Positions 53,654 through 62,307 of a stretch of 64,000 nucleotides of DNA are shown here, in pieces. The notes beneath the pieces are model-generated. The model ran no database searches, was not told the origin of the DNA, and was given only the letters and a program-made list of their open reading frames with translations. The position numbers were made by a program, and so were the translations under genes. The stretch lies in NCBI GenBank assembly GCA_013214575.1, contig JABSSD010000004.1, forward strand, positions 1 to 64,000, written 5' to 3'. The stretch comes from Paracoccaceae bacterium (GTDB lineage Bacteria; Pseudomonadota; Alphaproteobacteria; Rhodobacterales; Rhodobacteraceae). The stretch's first letter is position 1. Every line of letters begins with the position of its first letter.

Positions 53654-54499
53654 TCACCTCAATTGAATGACTGTTGCCGCGATAGAGATGAAGGCTTTGA
53701 AACTTTGGTCTGTTTTGCATGAGCGCATCGCTATCCTCCTGTCTTCCTTCAGTTTTCAGAAGCAGCTTTTAATCAAGCGCCGCCATTTGTAGGCCTCCTT
53801 GTCGAACTCTGCCGGGAATTTCCGGCTGGATTTCGGTGGTATGATCGGGTTGACGTTGCAATTCAGCAGGTCATTGCGCAGCCAGTCCGTGTCGAAAGCC
53901 CTGTCCGCGTTAAAAGCCCTGTCCGCCAGCAGTTGATCGGCGGACAGATCGCGGATCAATGTGTTGGTCTCACCCAGATCATGGGCTTGCCCTGGCATCA
54001 GGCAGAAATCGACGAGGTTGCCGAGAGCATCCATCAAGGCCAGTATCTTCGTCGTCGCGCCCCCGCGAGAGCGCCCCCTCTCATGCATGTAAACATGCAC
54101 GGCGGGGCAGTGAATGGCCTGACAAAGTGTCCGCCTTTTGCGCCCTGACCCGAGCGGTGGACCTTGACGATTGTTCTATCCATTGCCTGGCAGTTGATTG
54201 CAAAGCAATCAATGAAAGGGGGTCATGGCGTATTTAAGCTCCGCATCCGAGGCTAATGCCTTGAACATATGATAGAAAGTATCTGTTTTCACCCACCTGC
54301 GGAACCGTTTGAACAGGCTGTTCCATTTTTCCGAATTCACTTGGCAACTCGCGCCACTGTGCTCCGGTGCGTACGGTCCAAAGGACTGCCTCCACGAATA
54401 GTCGCGGTTCACGCCCGGTTTGCCCGGGATCGGTGGGATTTCCAAGGCAATACGGTTCAATGATTGCCACTGCGCGTTGGTTCGCACTCTTCGGGTCAA
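53654..54499 (-). pseudogene. IS5-family transposase pseudogene
   Basis: The N-terminal part MTRRVRTNAQWQ is in one frame. EPRLFVEAVLWTVRTGAQWRELP continues in a second frame, and WNSLFKRFRRWVKTDTFYHM returns to the first, so two frameshifts compensate. An insertion with an 8-bp hairpin (54194-54212) interrupts the first catalytic Asp region. HERGRSRGGATTKILALMD and MPGQAHDLGE follow in another frame. Near the C-terminus the YxxRxxxE motif reads YKWRRLIK, so the catalytic Glu is lost, and a TGA follows KSCF. Past it the frame continues to the natural end TVIQLR. The element cannot move by itself. Confidence 0.88.
53893..53928 (-). repeat. 18-bp tandem duplication inside the transposase remnant
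   Basis: Units at 53893-53910 and 53911-53928 share AAAGCCCTGTCCGC and differ at two bases near the start. They encode a doubled ADRAF(N/D) peptide, where related transposases have it once. Confidence 0.75.
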
Positions 54500-54677
54500 G
54501 GCTGCTCTCCTTCGTTTGCAGCTTTGAATCAGAAGTCAGGTGATTTGAGAAACCTGAACGTCAACAACCCCCAATCAGAATTTTTGAAATCCAAATTTCA
54601 CCGTTCGCCAAAATCACTGCTCAAAATTTTCAAATCTCATTGGCCCCTCAAATACCGAACCAGACAGTAAAACCAGC

Positions 54678-54701
54678 GTAGGGTGTGTGCTTGCACGCAC
54701 C
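54678..54701 (-). repeat. REP-like 24-bp palindromic repeat, copy 5
   Basis: GTAGGGTGTGTGC-TTGCACGCACC, the most diverged copy (two changes from the consensus). It lies 11 bp from the terminator of the F0 operon. Confidence 0.72.
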
Positions 54702-54712
54702 ACTCCAACAGC

Positions 54713-54742
54713 AAAAGACCCGAGCCAAAGCCCGGGTCTTTT
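54713..54742 (-). terminator. Intrinsic terminator of the F0 ATP synthase operon
   Basis: AAAAGACCCG (54713-54722) pairs with CGGGTCTTTT (54733-54742). On the minus strand it lies 25 bp past the atpF stop and ends in T-run, closing the operon. Confidence 0.9.
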
Positions 54743-54767
54743 TAATCTCAACAGATACAGACAAAGC

Positions 54768-55328
54768 TTAGTGCAGCTTTGTCTCCACATCCGAAATGGC
54801 CGCATCGATCAGCTTGTTGGCTTCGGTCGCCGTCATTTGTTTGGCGATAACCAGATCCGCTGCCGCGATGGCAATCGAGATGGCCTGGTCGCGAACGTCC
54901 TTGACCGCAGCATCCCTGGCCGAGATGATCTGGTCTTCGGCTGAGGCCAGACGGCGCGCAATCGAGGTTTCCAGATCGGCCTTGGCCTGATCCGCCGCCG
55001 CAGAGGCATCGACGCGGGCTGCCGCAACAATGCGGTCTGCCTGCTCCTGAACCTCTTTGTGCTTACGCTCGTAAGACGCCAGAAGGGTCTGGGCCTCTTC
55101 ACGCAGCGCCCGGGCGTCGTCCAGATCCGACTGAATACCAGCAGCGCGGCTGTCCAACTGGCCACCCAGCATGCTGGGGACCTTGGCGTACAGCAGGATG
55201 CCGACAAACAGCAGGAAGCCAAGCAACACAACAAAGTTGGTGTTGCTCATCGACAAGAACGGACCCGATGCAGCCAGCGCCGGGCTGGCGGCGCCAAATG
55301 TCAGGGCAAGAGCAATTACGTTACGCAT
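54768..55328 (-). CDS. atpF: F0F1 ATP synthase subunit b
   Basis: Subunit b forms half of the peripheral stalk. The 186-residue product has an N-terminal signal-like segment ([20 protein letters not shown]), one membrane helix with [20 protein letters not shown] and a long charged coiled coil including [20 protein letters not shown]. The presequence before the helix is usual in Rhodobacterales. It is the last gene of atpI-atpB-atpE-atpF'-atpF, 4 bp after atpF'. Confidence 0.95.
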   Translation of the reverse strand: MRNVIALALTFGAASPALAASGPFLSMSNTNFVVLLGFLLFVGILLYAKVPSMLGGQLDSRAAGIQSDLDDARALREEAQTLLASYERKHKEVQEQADRIVAAARVDASAAADQAKADLETSIARRLASAEDQIISARDAAVKDVRDQAISIAIAAADLVIAKQMTATEANKLIDAAISDVETKLH

Positions 55329-55332
55329 AGTC

Positions 55333-55887
55333 TTATCCTTTCATCCGGTCAGCAACCGCAGCCGCAATGGCCTTGGCATCACTCTTGCCGCCCAGCACAG
55401 CCACAACTTCGGCCGCAGTGTCAGTGGCAACAATCTTGATGCTATCCAGCGCGCCGGCCTTGATCTCGGCAATGGCTTTCTCGGACTCAGCTGCCTTGGC
55501 AGAGATTTCGACATCCGCCCTGGCAATCGCTTCGTCCAGCCCGACCTGAATTTCAGCCCGGGTTTCCGCCGCAATGCGTTGTGCCTCGGCACGGGCATCC
55601 GCCAGCGCCTTGTTGTAAATATTCTCAGCCTCAACCGCTTTGGCCTTGAGAGCCTCAGCCGCTGCGATGTCATTGGTGATGGTGCCCTGACGCTCGGCCA
55701 GAACGGCCGCAATACGTGGCAGCGCCACGCGCGACAGGATAAGATAGATTGCGACCAGCGCAACCGCGAGCCAGAAAATCTGGTTCGAAAAAGTAGAAAA
55801 GTCCAGCTGCGGCATGCCCGGAGCGGACTCATGTGCGGCATCGGTTGCAGCCTGTGCCACCTCAGCTGCGTTTGTCTCAGTTGACAT
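55333..55887 (-). CDS. F0F1 ATP synthase subunit b'
   Basis: The diverged partner of b in the peripheral stalk, as in photosynthetic bacteria and other alphaproteobacteria (atpG or atpF2 in different schemes). The 184-residue product has a soluble N-terminus, one membrane helix ([20 protein letters not shown], about 36-55) and a coiled coil with [20 protein letters not shown]. It lies between atpE and atpF. Confidence 0.94.
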   Translation of the reverse strand: MSTETNAAEVAQAATDAAHESAPGMPQLDFSTFSNQIFWLAVALVAIYLILSRVALPRIAAVLAERQGTITNDIAAAEALKAKAVEAENIYNKALADARAEAQRIAAETRAEIQVGLDEAIARADVEISAKAAESEKAIAEIKAGALDSIKIVATDTAAEVVAVLGGKSDAKAIAAAVADRMKG

Positions 55888-55972
55888 GTCGTCCTCCTAG
55901 GGAACTTGCCGTTACATCGGGCAGTGCAATTGTCACACTGCCCGACCGTAAGGAATTAGGTTCCGTAGAGTC

Positions 55973-56209
55973 TTAGACCGCAAACATCAGCAGCAGAGCG
56001 ACCAGGAACGAGAAGATGCCCAGGGCTTCTGCAAAGGCGATGCCGATGAACAGAGTGGCGGTTTGGCCGGCGGCTGCCGACGGGTTGCGCAATGCGCCTG
56101 CCAGGAAGTTGCCAGCAACGTGGCCAACACCGATTGCGGCTGCGCCGGAACCGATTGCTGCCAGGCCTGCGCCGATGAACTGTCCCATTTCTGCGATATT
56201 GCCTTCCAT
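55973..56209 (-). CDS. atpE: F0F1 ATP synthase subunit c
   Basis: The proteolipid of the rotor ring. The 78-residue product has two helices joined by the polar loop RNPSAAAG. The first is Gly/Ala-rich ([18 protein letters not shown]). The second carries the ion-binding carboxylate as Glu in [15 protein letters not shown] proton ring is expected. It lies between atpB and atpF'. Confidence 0.97.
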   Translation of the reverse strand: MEGNIAEMGQFIGAGLAAIGSGAAAIGVGHVAGNFLAGALRNPSAAAGQTATLFIGIAFAEALGIFSFLVALLLMFAV

Positions 56210-56289
56210 AGTGTATTCTCCTTACGATGGAATGAGTGATGAGGTTCAGATGAACAGGATGCTCACCCGGTAAACTTTCAAATCCTGCC

Positions 56290-57093
56290 TTAGTGGCTCG
56301 GGTGCAATGCATCCTTCAGATACACACAGGTCAGGATGGTGAAGACATAGGCCTGGATAAAGGCCACCAGGACCTCCAGGGCGTAAACTGCGGTGATCGC
56401 AAAGATCGGCAGGAAGCTGAACAGTCCCAGCGCGCCAGCAAATCCGGCGAACACTTTCAGTACCGCGTGGCCCGCCATGATATTGCCGCCCAAACGAATG
56501 GAGTGGCTTACCGGGCGCACAAAATACGAGATCAGCTCGATGATGGCCAGCACCGGACGCAGCGCCAGCGGCGCACTGGAGACCCAGAACAGACCCAGGA
56601 AAGCGGTGCCGTTCTTGACAAAGCCCAGAATGGTCACGGTCAGGAACACCAGCAGCGCCAGCACCGCGGTTACGGCGATATGCGAGGTGGTTGCGAAGCT
56701 CATCGGCAGCAGGCCCAGGGCGTTGGACATCACGATGAACATGAACAGGGTCATGATATAGGGGAAGAACTTGACGCCGTCTTTGCCGGCCACGTCTTCG
56801 ACCATCTTGTAGACAAAGCCATAGGCCAGTTCGGCGATCGACTGGCCACGCGATGGCACAATGGCGCGGCGCGACGAGCCCAGCACCATCAGGGCAAACA
56901 CCGCGGCGACGGCCAGCAGCAGCCACAGGGTCATGTTTGTTGGGGTGTACCAGGAAATTTCACCATGGCCGAACAGCGGCTGCACGATGAACTGATCCAT
57001 TGGATGAATGGCAAGCTCGGCGGTCTCAGGTGCAAAAAATACACCAGAAATAAGGGCCAGTCCCACCATTGCGAAAAAGAATATCTTGCCCAT
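56290..57093 (-). CDS. atpB: F0F1 ATP synthase subunit a
   Basis: Subunit a holds the proton half-channels. The 267-residue protein has about six membrane helices and the essential Arg in [17 protein letters not shown]. The N-terminus has an extra hydrophobic segment before [13 protein letters not shown], possibly a signal peptide. Its ATG overlaps the atpI stop by one base. Confidence 0.97.
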   Translation of the reverse strand: MGKIFFFAMVGLALISGVFFAPETAELAIHPMDQFIVQPLFGHGEISWYTPTNMTLWLLLAVAAVFALMVLGSSRRAIVPSRGQSIAELAYGFVYKMVEDVAGKDGVKFFPYIMTLFMFIVMSNALGLLPMSFATTSHIAVTAVLALLVFLTVTILGFVKNGTAFLGLFWVSSAPLALRPVLAIIELISYFVRPVSHSIRLGGNIMAGHAVLKVFAGFAGALGLFSFLPIFAITAVYALEVLVAFIQAYVFTILTCVYLKDALHPSH

Positions 57094-57455
57094 CAGTCTG
57101 TGTCTCCTGTCGCCGGGGGTTTATCCCGGTCTTTCGCATTTTTTGCGGCCTCATCGGCCAGTGTCTTTTCCTGGATTTCCTGCGCGCTGCGAAGCATTGT
57201 CTTCACCCCGGCCGCAAGACCCAGCATTATAAACAGCACCATGAAGATCGGGAGTGTCCCGAACAGGCGATCCAGCCCATATCCGATGCCAAAACCGATC
57301 CCCAGACCGGCTACTAACTCTATCACCATCCGCCAGGCCATATTGGCCATGGAATAATGTTCATCCGCGCGCGGCTTGGGCGCTTGTGCCTTACGCGCCG
57401 CCGAGAGCCGATTCTCGAGCTGCGCCATGCGCTGCTTTTGATCGTCATCTGTCAC
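57093..57455 (-). CDS. atpI: ATP synthase-associated protein AtpI
   Basis: AtpI-type proteins help assemble the c-ring or supply Mg2+. The 120-residue product has a charged N-terminus with a coiled coil ([13 protein letters not shown]), two membrane helices ([20 protein letters not shown] and [16 protein letters not shown]) and a charged tail. The start is GTG 57455 with GAGGAT upstream. It heads the F0 operon; F1 genes are outside this window. Confidence 0.92.
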   Translation of the reverse strand: MTDDDQKQRMAQLENRLSAARKAQAPKPRADEHYSMANMAWRMVIELVAGLGIGFGIGYGLDRLFGTLPIFMVLFIMLGLAAGVKTMLRSAQEIQEKTLADEAAKNAKDRDKPPATGDTD

Positions 57456-57485
57456 GGCGCCATCCTCACGCGAAATCTGTCTGTG

Positions 57486-57514
57486 GTGCTAAGGCGCGGC
57501 GGCTGTAGAGTCAA
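57486..57514 (-). promoter_or_regulatory. Candidate promoter of the F0 operon
   Basis: On the minus strand TTGACT (57509-57514) and TAGCAC (57486-57491) are 17 bp apart, 31 bp before the atpI start codon. The -10 match is weak. Confidence 0.35.
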
Positions 57515-57560
57515 TTGTTCAGTTCAACCCGGCGCGCTTTTTGTAAGTCATTGTTATATT

Positions 57561-57583
57561 GAGTATTTTCAGCAAAAAGAAAT
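57561..57583 (+). repeat. Copy of the GAGTATTTTxAGCAAAAAGAAA motif
   Basis: The sequence GAGTATTTTCAGCAAAAAGA continues with AAT. It matches the left arm of the inverted repeat at 61494-61562 with two differences. It lies in the gap between atpI and an EamA gene. Confidence 0.6.
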
Positions 57584-57639
57584 CCGAGGCCGGGGCTGGG
57601 ACCGCCGATATTGGCAGGCTCAGCCGGAAAAACCCATAT

Positions 57640-58554
57640 TCAACCGTTGGGTTGATTTTGGTTTGGCGCGGAGTTTGGTCGCAGGACGCGTATAATCCTG
57701 CCGTCGATCAGCAGTAATCCAGCCAGGATCGCCGCCATGCCAAACAGCTGCTCAGGCAGCAACTGTTCGTCCAAAACCCAAGCGCCAAGGATCAGCGCTG
57801 AAATCGGCGCGATAAAAGTGACCATGGTGATATTGGTTGGCCCGACTTTGGGCAGCACCCAATAGAACACAATGAAGGCTGCCGAGGTCAGTATAAAGCC
57901 GATCACCGCCAAAGAGGCCCAGGTCTCTGCCTTCGTGATCACCGGCAGGCCCTCGCTCCACAGCGCCAGTGGGGTGATGGCAAGCGTCGCCCCGGTCAGC
58001 GCCAGGGCAACCAGCACCACCGGTTCCATATCGCGAAAGGCGCGCGCCAGATTGACCGAGAACGCGTAGCAAAGCGGCGCGCAGAGGGTCAGCAGCACCG
58101 CCCAGAGCGCTGACGTCTGCCCCGCTTGCAGCACCGGCAGCGACAGCACCACAATGCCGCCAATACCGCAGAGTACGCCGAGAGTTTTGAGCAGGGTGGC
58201 GCGCTCTCCGCCGGGCCAGAAATGCGAGACTATAACGGCAAAGGCCGGGGTGATGGCATTGACAATGCCCGCCACACCGCTGGCGATATGCTGTTGGCCC
58301 AGCGCATAGAAGGCAAAAGGCGCCGCATAGCTTAGCACCCCGAAGCCAAGCAAGGCCGCAGCGCGGCGCAGGGTTATCCTGACCGGCTTGCGGGCGGCCA
58401 GCACATAGATCCAGCAGCCCAGCGCGCCCAATCCGACCCGCCCCATCGACACCGACAGCGGCCCCAGCTCGCGCAGAAGAATGGCGTTGAACATGAATGA
58501 CATGCCCCAGCCGATGCCCAGCACAAAGATCACTGCCCAGTATTTTAATGCCAT
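57640..58554 (-). CDS. EamA/DMT family transporter
   Basis: The 304-residue protein has ten predicted membrane helices in two EamA repeats; the second ends with TFIAPISALILGAWVLDEQLL, the usual DMT motif. Likely an exporter of metabolites; the substrate is unknown. ATG 58554 has an AGGAG Shine-Dalgarno, favoured over TTG 58563. It is divergent from the ArsR gene with 85 bp between starts. Confidence 0.9.
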   Translation of the reverse strand: MALKYWAVIFVLGIGWGMSFMFNAILLRELGPLSVSMGRVGLGALGCWIYVLAARKPVRITLRRAAALLGFGVLSYAAPFAFYALGQQHIASGVAGIVNAITPAFAVIVSHFWPGGERATLLKTLGVLCGIGGIVVLSLPVLQAGQTSALWAVLLTLCAPLCYAFSVNLARAFRDMEPVVLVALALTGATLAITPLALWSEGLPVITKAETWASLAVIGFILTSAAFIVFYWVLPKVGPTNITMVTFIAPISALILGAWVLDEQLLPEQLFGMAAILAGLLLIDGRIIRVLRPNSAPNQNQPNG

Positions 58555-58639
58555 GTCGCGCAACTCCTGCTGTTTTCGGTGTTATGACCGCGCGCCATCG
58601 GCATTGTCGATCCGGAACTTGCGGTTTAGAGGTGATCGC

Positions 58640-58975
58640 ATGAATGATCCGCTTGATACCGTGTTTGCCGCTTTGGCCGATCCAACCCGCAGGGCGATCC
58701 TGACCATGTTGTTAGAGGATGACATGGCGGTGAGTGATGTGGCTGAACCGTTTGAGATTTCGCTGGCGGCGATCTCCAAGCACCTGATGATCCTCAGCCG
58801 GGCCGGGCTGATCGCGCAGGAAAAGCGTGGCCGGGTGAAATGGTGCAAACTGCAGCCCGACGCCATGCGCGGCACCAGCACCTGGATGCAGGGGTTTGGT
58901 CAGTTTGAGCCGGTCAACCTGGACGCCTTTGAGCGGTTTCTGGCCGCCGAACTGGGTGACAGCAACGCCCTGTAA
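58640..58975 (+). CDS. ArsR-family transcriptional regulator
   Basis: The 111-residue product is a compact winged helix: PLDTVFAALADPTRRAILTM, then VSDVAEPFEISLAAISKHLM and LSRAGLIAQEKRGRVKWCKL. There is no CxC metal site in the recognition region, so it is not an arsenic sensor; it belongs to the non-metal subgroup. TAGAGG precedes ATG 58640. It is divergent from one EamA gene and convergent with the other. Confidence 0.92.
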   Translation: MNDPLDTVFAALADPTRRAILTMLLEDDMAVSDVAEPFEISLAAISKHLMILSRAGLIAQEKRGRVKWCKLQPDAMRGTSTWMQGFGQFEPVNLDAFERFLAAELGDSNAL

Positions 58976-58994
58976 TTGTCACGCCCCATTTTCG

Positions 58995-59897
58995 TCACAC
59001 CCGGGCCGACGCGGGTTTGACATCCTCTTCCAGCAGTATCCCCAGCGCGATCACCGTCATCACAATACCCACCAAGATCATGCCAACAGGGGCCGGCCGA
59101 CCCAGGGCGATCTCCCAGAGGATCACCCAGCTGGGCGTCAGATAGGTATAGGCCATGACCTTGGCCGAGGGTAGATGCAGCGTAGCGAACTGCAGCAGGA
59201 CAAAGGTTATCGAACTGGCGCAGATCGCCAGATATCCAAGTCCGATCCAGACCATCATCGGCAGTTGCAGCCAGTTGGTGGCGCGGATGTCGGACCAGCC
59301 GAACAGCAGCAGGATCAGCGCTCCGGCGACCAGCATGCCAAAGGTAAAGACCACCGGTGGCTCGCCCCGGTTCAGTTTGCGCACCAGCGGGGTATAGAGC
59401 GCATGCGCCATGCAGCCCCAGAAATAGATCGCCTCACCCTGACCAAACTGGAACGCGCGAAAGGCGGCCCAATCGGCCTGAAAGATCACCCACAGGGCGC
59501 CAGCCCCGCCGATGGCCAGCGCCAGCGCCATGCGCGCCGTGGCGATCTGGCGCAGCAGAAACCAGCCTGCAATAGCGCTGAGCACCGGGGTCAGGGTGAA
59601 CACTGCCGCAGCACTGACGGGCGCGGCGGTCTTCAGCCCGTAGAACATCAACACAAAATAGCCGGCGAACAGGCCACCAAGCAGCACAAACCGCCAAGGC
59701 GCCCGAAACTGCTGCCGCCGCAACCCGTGGGTGGCCATGGCCACCGTGCCAATCACCACTGCCGCAATCACAAAGCGCGCCGCGTTCAGTGCAGCCGGCG
59801 CAATGTCGTTGGCAATCATCGAGCCCAGCGAGAACGATCCGGCCACCAGCGCCGAAAACACCAGCATCGCCAGATGGCCGCGCAGTGCAGTGTTCAT
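58995..59897 (-). CDS. EamA/DMT family transporter
   Basis: The 300-residue membrane protein has ten predicted helices and two EamA domains; TAAPVSAAAVFTLTPVLSAI and PSAKVMAYTYLTPSWVILWE are the repeat ends. It overlaps the LysR stop by 4 bp (ATGA), so it is translated with the LysR gene. The substrate is unknown. Confidence 0.9.
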   Translation of the reverse strand: MNTALRGHLAMLVFSALVAGSFSLGSMIANDIAPAALNAARFVIAAVVIGTVAMATHGLRRQQFRAPWRFVLLGGLFAGYFVLMFYGLKTAAPVSAAAVFTLTPVLSAIAGWFLLRQIATARMALALAIGGAGALWVIFQADWAAFRAFQFGQGEAIYFWGCMAHALYTPLVRKLNRGEPPVVFTFGMLVAGALILLLFGWSDIRATNWLQLPMMVWIGLGYLAICASSITFVLLQFATLHLPSAKVMAYTYLTPSWVILWEIALGRPAPVGMILVGIVMTVIALGILLEEDVKPASARV

Positions 59898-60772
59898 TTA
59901 CACCAGCCCTTGGCCTGGTCCTTCAGGAAGGTCAGAAAGGCCTGCACCTTGGTGGTGCGGTGCAGATCCACATGGGTGACCAGCCACAAGGCGCCCTCCC
60001 ATTCCGGCTGCGGCTCCATCATCTGCACCAGATCAGCGTGTCGCGCCGCCTCCCAGACCGACATGAAGCCAATCCCGGCACCACACAACACCGCCTCTTG
60101 CATGGTAAAGCCATTGGTGCAGCGAAAGGTGATCGCCTCGGCTGGCGCATGGTCCCGCAGCCACTTGCTGAACGGCGCCCGGCTATTGTCATCATCGGTG
60201 CCAATGAAGCGGTGATTGGCGAAATCCTCGACCCCCTTCAACAGCCCGTGACGGGCCACATAGCCCTGTGACGCATACAGGCCGATCCGCTGTTTGACGA
60301 AGGGCTGCACCACATTGTCGGGCTGGTCCGGCGCCGCCCCGGCCCGCACCGCCACATGGGCCTCGCCATATTCCAGCCGGAACAGCCGGTCACCGGTCAG
60401 ATATCGTATGATCAGCCCCGGATGCAGCGCCTGAAACTCGGCCAGCACCGGCACCATCATCGGCGCCAGGGTTGCCAGTGACGTCACCACCAGCTCGCCC
60501 GAGACATCGTCCCCCAGCCCCTTGAGGCGGCCAACCAACTGGCTGAACTGATCATCGGTCGCCTGCGCCACCCGCAGCAGGTCAGCGCCAGCCTCGGTCG
60601 CGGTATAGCCCCGCGCATGACGCTGAAACAGTTTCACCCCCAGTCGCGCCTCGATGGCATCAATATGACGGATCACCGTGGCATGGTGTACGCCCAGCAC
60701 CTCGGCTGCGCCGCTGACGGTGCCCATACGGGCCACTTGATATGCGGTGCGAACCTCGTCCCAGTTTTCCAT
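59894..60772 (-). CDS. LysR-family transcriptional regulator
   Basis: The 292-residue product has an N-terminal winged helix (ENWDEVRTAYQVARMGTVSG, AAEVLGVHHATVIRHIDAIE) and a C-terminal substrate-binding domain. HHATV in place of the common SxxAVS in the recognition helix is a feature of one LysR subgroup. ATG 60772 has a GGAGAG Shine-Dalgarno. It is divergent from azoR (128 bp), a probable target, and coupled to the downstream EamA gene. Confidence 0.92.
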   Translation of the reverse strand: MENWDEVRTAYQVARMGTVSGAAEVLGVHHATVIRHIDAIEARLGVKLFQRHARGYTATEAGADLLRVAQATDDQFSQLVGRLKGLGDDVSGELVVTSLATLAPMMVPVLAEFQALHPGLIIRYLTGDRLFRLEYGEAHVAVRAGAAPDQPDNVVQPFVKQRIGLYASQGYVARHGLLKGVEDFANHRFIGTDDDNSRAPFSKWLRDHAPAEAITFRCTNGFTMQEAVLCGAGIGFMSVWEAARHADLVQMMEPQPEWEGALWLVTHVDLHRTTKVQAFLTFLKDQAKGWCK

Positions 60773-60900
60773 TCTCTGCTCTCCGGTTTTCGCGCCCATA
60801 TGCGCATTTTTGCACAGTACATGTGAGTTGTCGGCGATTGCGTTCAAAATTGCAAGGAGTCAAGTATCAGGCCAGCACCCCAAAAACAGGATCCATAACC

Positions 60901-61482
60901 ATGACCCAGACCATCCTCCACATCGACGCCTCCGCCCGCAGTCAAGGCTCCACCTCGCGCGATCTGACCGCGCAAATCATCAAGCGTCTGAACGCCGATC
61001 AGGTGATCCGCCGCGATCTGACCAGCCCGCTGCCGCAGCTCACCGAAGACTGGATCAATGCCAATTTCACCCCAGCCGATGACCGCGACGCCGTGCAGCG
61101 CGATCAGTTGGCCCTCTCCGACCAACTGGTCGAGGAAGTCAAAGCTGCAGATATCCTGGTGATCGGTGTGCCGATCTACAACTTCGCAATTCCCGCCAGC
61201 CTTAAGGCCTGGATTGACCTGATAGCCCGCATTGGCCTGACCTTCCACTACACCGAAACCGGCCCCAAAGGCCTGATGAAAGGCAAACGCGCCATCATCG
61301 CCCTGGCCTCCGGCGGCACCCGAGTTGGCTCGGACATCGACTTTGCCACCGGATACCTGCGCCACATACTTGGCTTTATCGGCATTACCGATGTGCAGTT
61401 TATCGCTGCCGATGCATTGATGGCGGATGCCGACGCCGCAATGATCCGGGCGAATAACGCGATCGAGGCGCTTGCGGCCTGA
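60901..61482 (+). CDS. azoR: FMN-dependent NADH-azoreductase
   Basis: A flavodoxin-like quinone/azo reductase of the AcpD family. The 193-residue product starts MTQTILHIDASARSQGSTSR, with the FMN phosphate loop SARSQGS, then VIGVPIYNFAIPASLKAWID, which is the flavin ring site, and LASGGTRVGSDIDFATGYLR. Its role is probably quinone detoxification. It is divergent from the LysR gene. Confidence 0.94.
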   Translation: MTQTILHIDASARSQGSTSRDLTAQIIKRLNADQVIRRDLTSPLPQLTEDWINANFTPADDRDAVQRDQLALSDQLVEEVKAADILVIGVPIYNFAIPASLKAWIDLIARIGLTFHYTETGPKGLMKGKRAIIALASGGTRVGSDIDFATGYLRHILGFIGITDVQFIAADALMADADAAMIRANNAIEALAA

Positions 61483-61493
61483 CCTTCGCAGGT

Positions 61494-61562
61494 GAGTATT
61501 TTTAGCAAAAAGAAACAATTGGAGGCGCGGAACCGCCATGTTTCTTTTTGCTCCCAATACTC
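61494..61562. terminator. Long imperfect inverted repeat between azoR and the YbaK gene
   Basis: The arms 61494-61516 and 61540-61562 are 23 bp each and pair except for a 3-base block in the middle; both contain AGCAAAAAGAAAC or its complement. The 23-bp loop is GC-rich. It starts 11 bp past the azoR stop. It may stop transcription after azoR. Confidence 0.55.
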
Positions 61563-61670
61563 ATGACACACCGCCGCCCAACACTCTGAACGATCAACTG
61601 GAGCGTTGCGCATGGGGGATAAAACCCCCGTCCGGGCCGCCGCCTTGGCGGCTCACAGGCCTGCGCGATG

Positions 61671-62198
61671 TCAAAGCCAGTTGACCGCACAATCTATGCG
61701 CTCAAAGAACGCCAGCAGATCCGCCCTCGTCATCCCAATGGTGCGGGTGTTCACCAGCGGATGCATATAGATCACATCCGCCTGTTGCGCGGCGGCGTCC
61801 ATAAAGAACATCACGTCAGTCTGCACCCCGGTGATCATCGCCAAAGGCGTCACCGCGCCGGGAAAGATGCCCAGATGCTGCAGCAGCCGATCAGGTGAGC
61901 CAAACGACAGCTTGCCCACCCCCAGCTCAGCCCCCAGCTGCTTGAGGTCGATCTTGCGGTCCTGCTCTAGCGTCACCAGATAATTGCGCTTTTTGCGGTC
62001 GCGCAAGTACAGGTTCTTGAGCCGCAGCGCCTGCTCTCCCGGCACCACCATCGCCGCCTCAACCTCTTTGGCCTCGCCAACCGAATGCAGTGGCGCATGG
62101 TCATGCAGCACATAGCCCAGCCCCCAATCGTCCAACCGCGCCAGCAGCGCATCTGACGAGACGGGCATTTGATCCGGATCCTGAGGTATTATGTCCAT
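61671..62198 (-). CDS. YbaK/ProX-type aminoacyl-tRNA deacylase
   Basis: Free-standing homologue of the prolyl-tRNA synthetase editing domain that hydrolyses mischarged tRNA. The 175-residue product has YVLHDHAPLHSVGEAKEVEA, then KNLYLRDRKKRNYLVTLEQD and GSPDRLLQHLGIFPGAVTPL, all matching the ProXp/PrdX group. The conserved Lys lies in the RLKNLYL segment. ATG 62198 is chosen; ATG 62168 is possible. It follows the EF-G-like gene on the same strand. Confidence 0.92.
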   Translation of the reverse strand: MDIIPQDPDQMPVSSDALLARLDDWGLGYVLHDHAPLHSVGEAKEVEAAMVVPGEQALRLKNLYLRDRKKRNYLVTLEQDRKIDLKQLGAELGVGKLSFGSPDRLLQHLGIFPGAVTPLAMITGVQTDVMFFMDAAAQQADVIYMHPLVNTRTIGMTRADLLAFFERIDCAVNWL

Positions 62199-62307
62199 GT
62201 CATCCGTCCACGCCTGATTAAGCAATCAGCGCAGATCACGCGGAATGACAGGCAATTGCAATATGGAAAGCGCCCAGCAGCATCACCGGACGTTTGCCTT
62301 GCATCCA

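Larger units (their letters stand above)
53641..54570 (-). mobile_element. Decayed IS5-family insertion sequence, about 930 bp
   Basis: The ends are inverted repeats: GGGCTGTTGACGTTCA at 53641-53656 and the complement of GGGTTGTTGACGTTCA at 54555-54570, 15 of 16 matching. Between them lies a minus-strand DDE transposase broken by several lesions. This is the only mobile element I can support in the window. It lies between a truncated gene and the F0 ATP synthase operon. Confidence 0.85.

Noticed and set aside
8062-54701. Repeated 24-bp palindromes as a CRISPR array
   Set aside because: The copies are kilobases apart with no regular spacers and no cas genes; they fit a REP-like dispersed repeat.
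54614-54805. 63-aa minus-strand frame overlapping the F0 operon terminator
   Set aside because: It spans the end of atpF, the terminator and the REP-like repeat, with no motif.
56293-57357. 354-aa frame antisense to atpB and atpI
   Set aside because: Gln/His-rich complement of membrane-protein codons; no motif and no Shine-Dalgarno.
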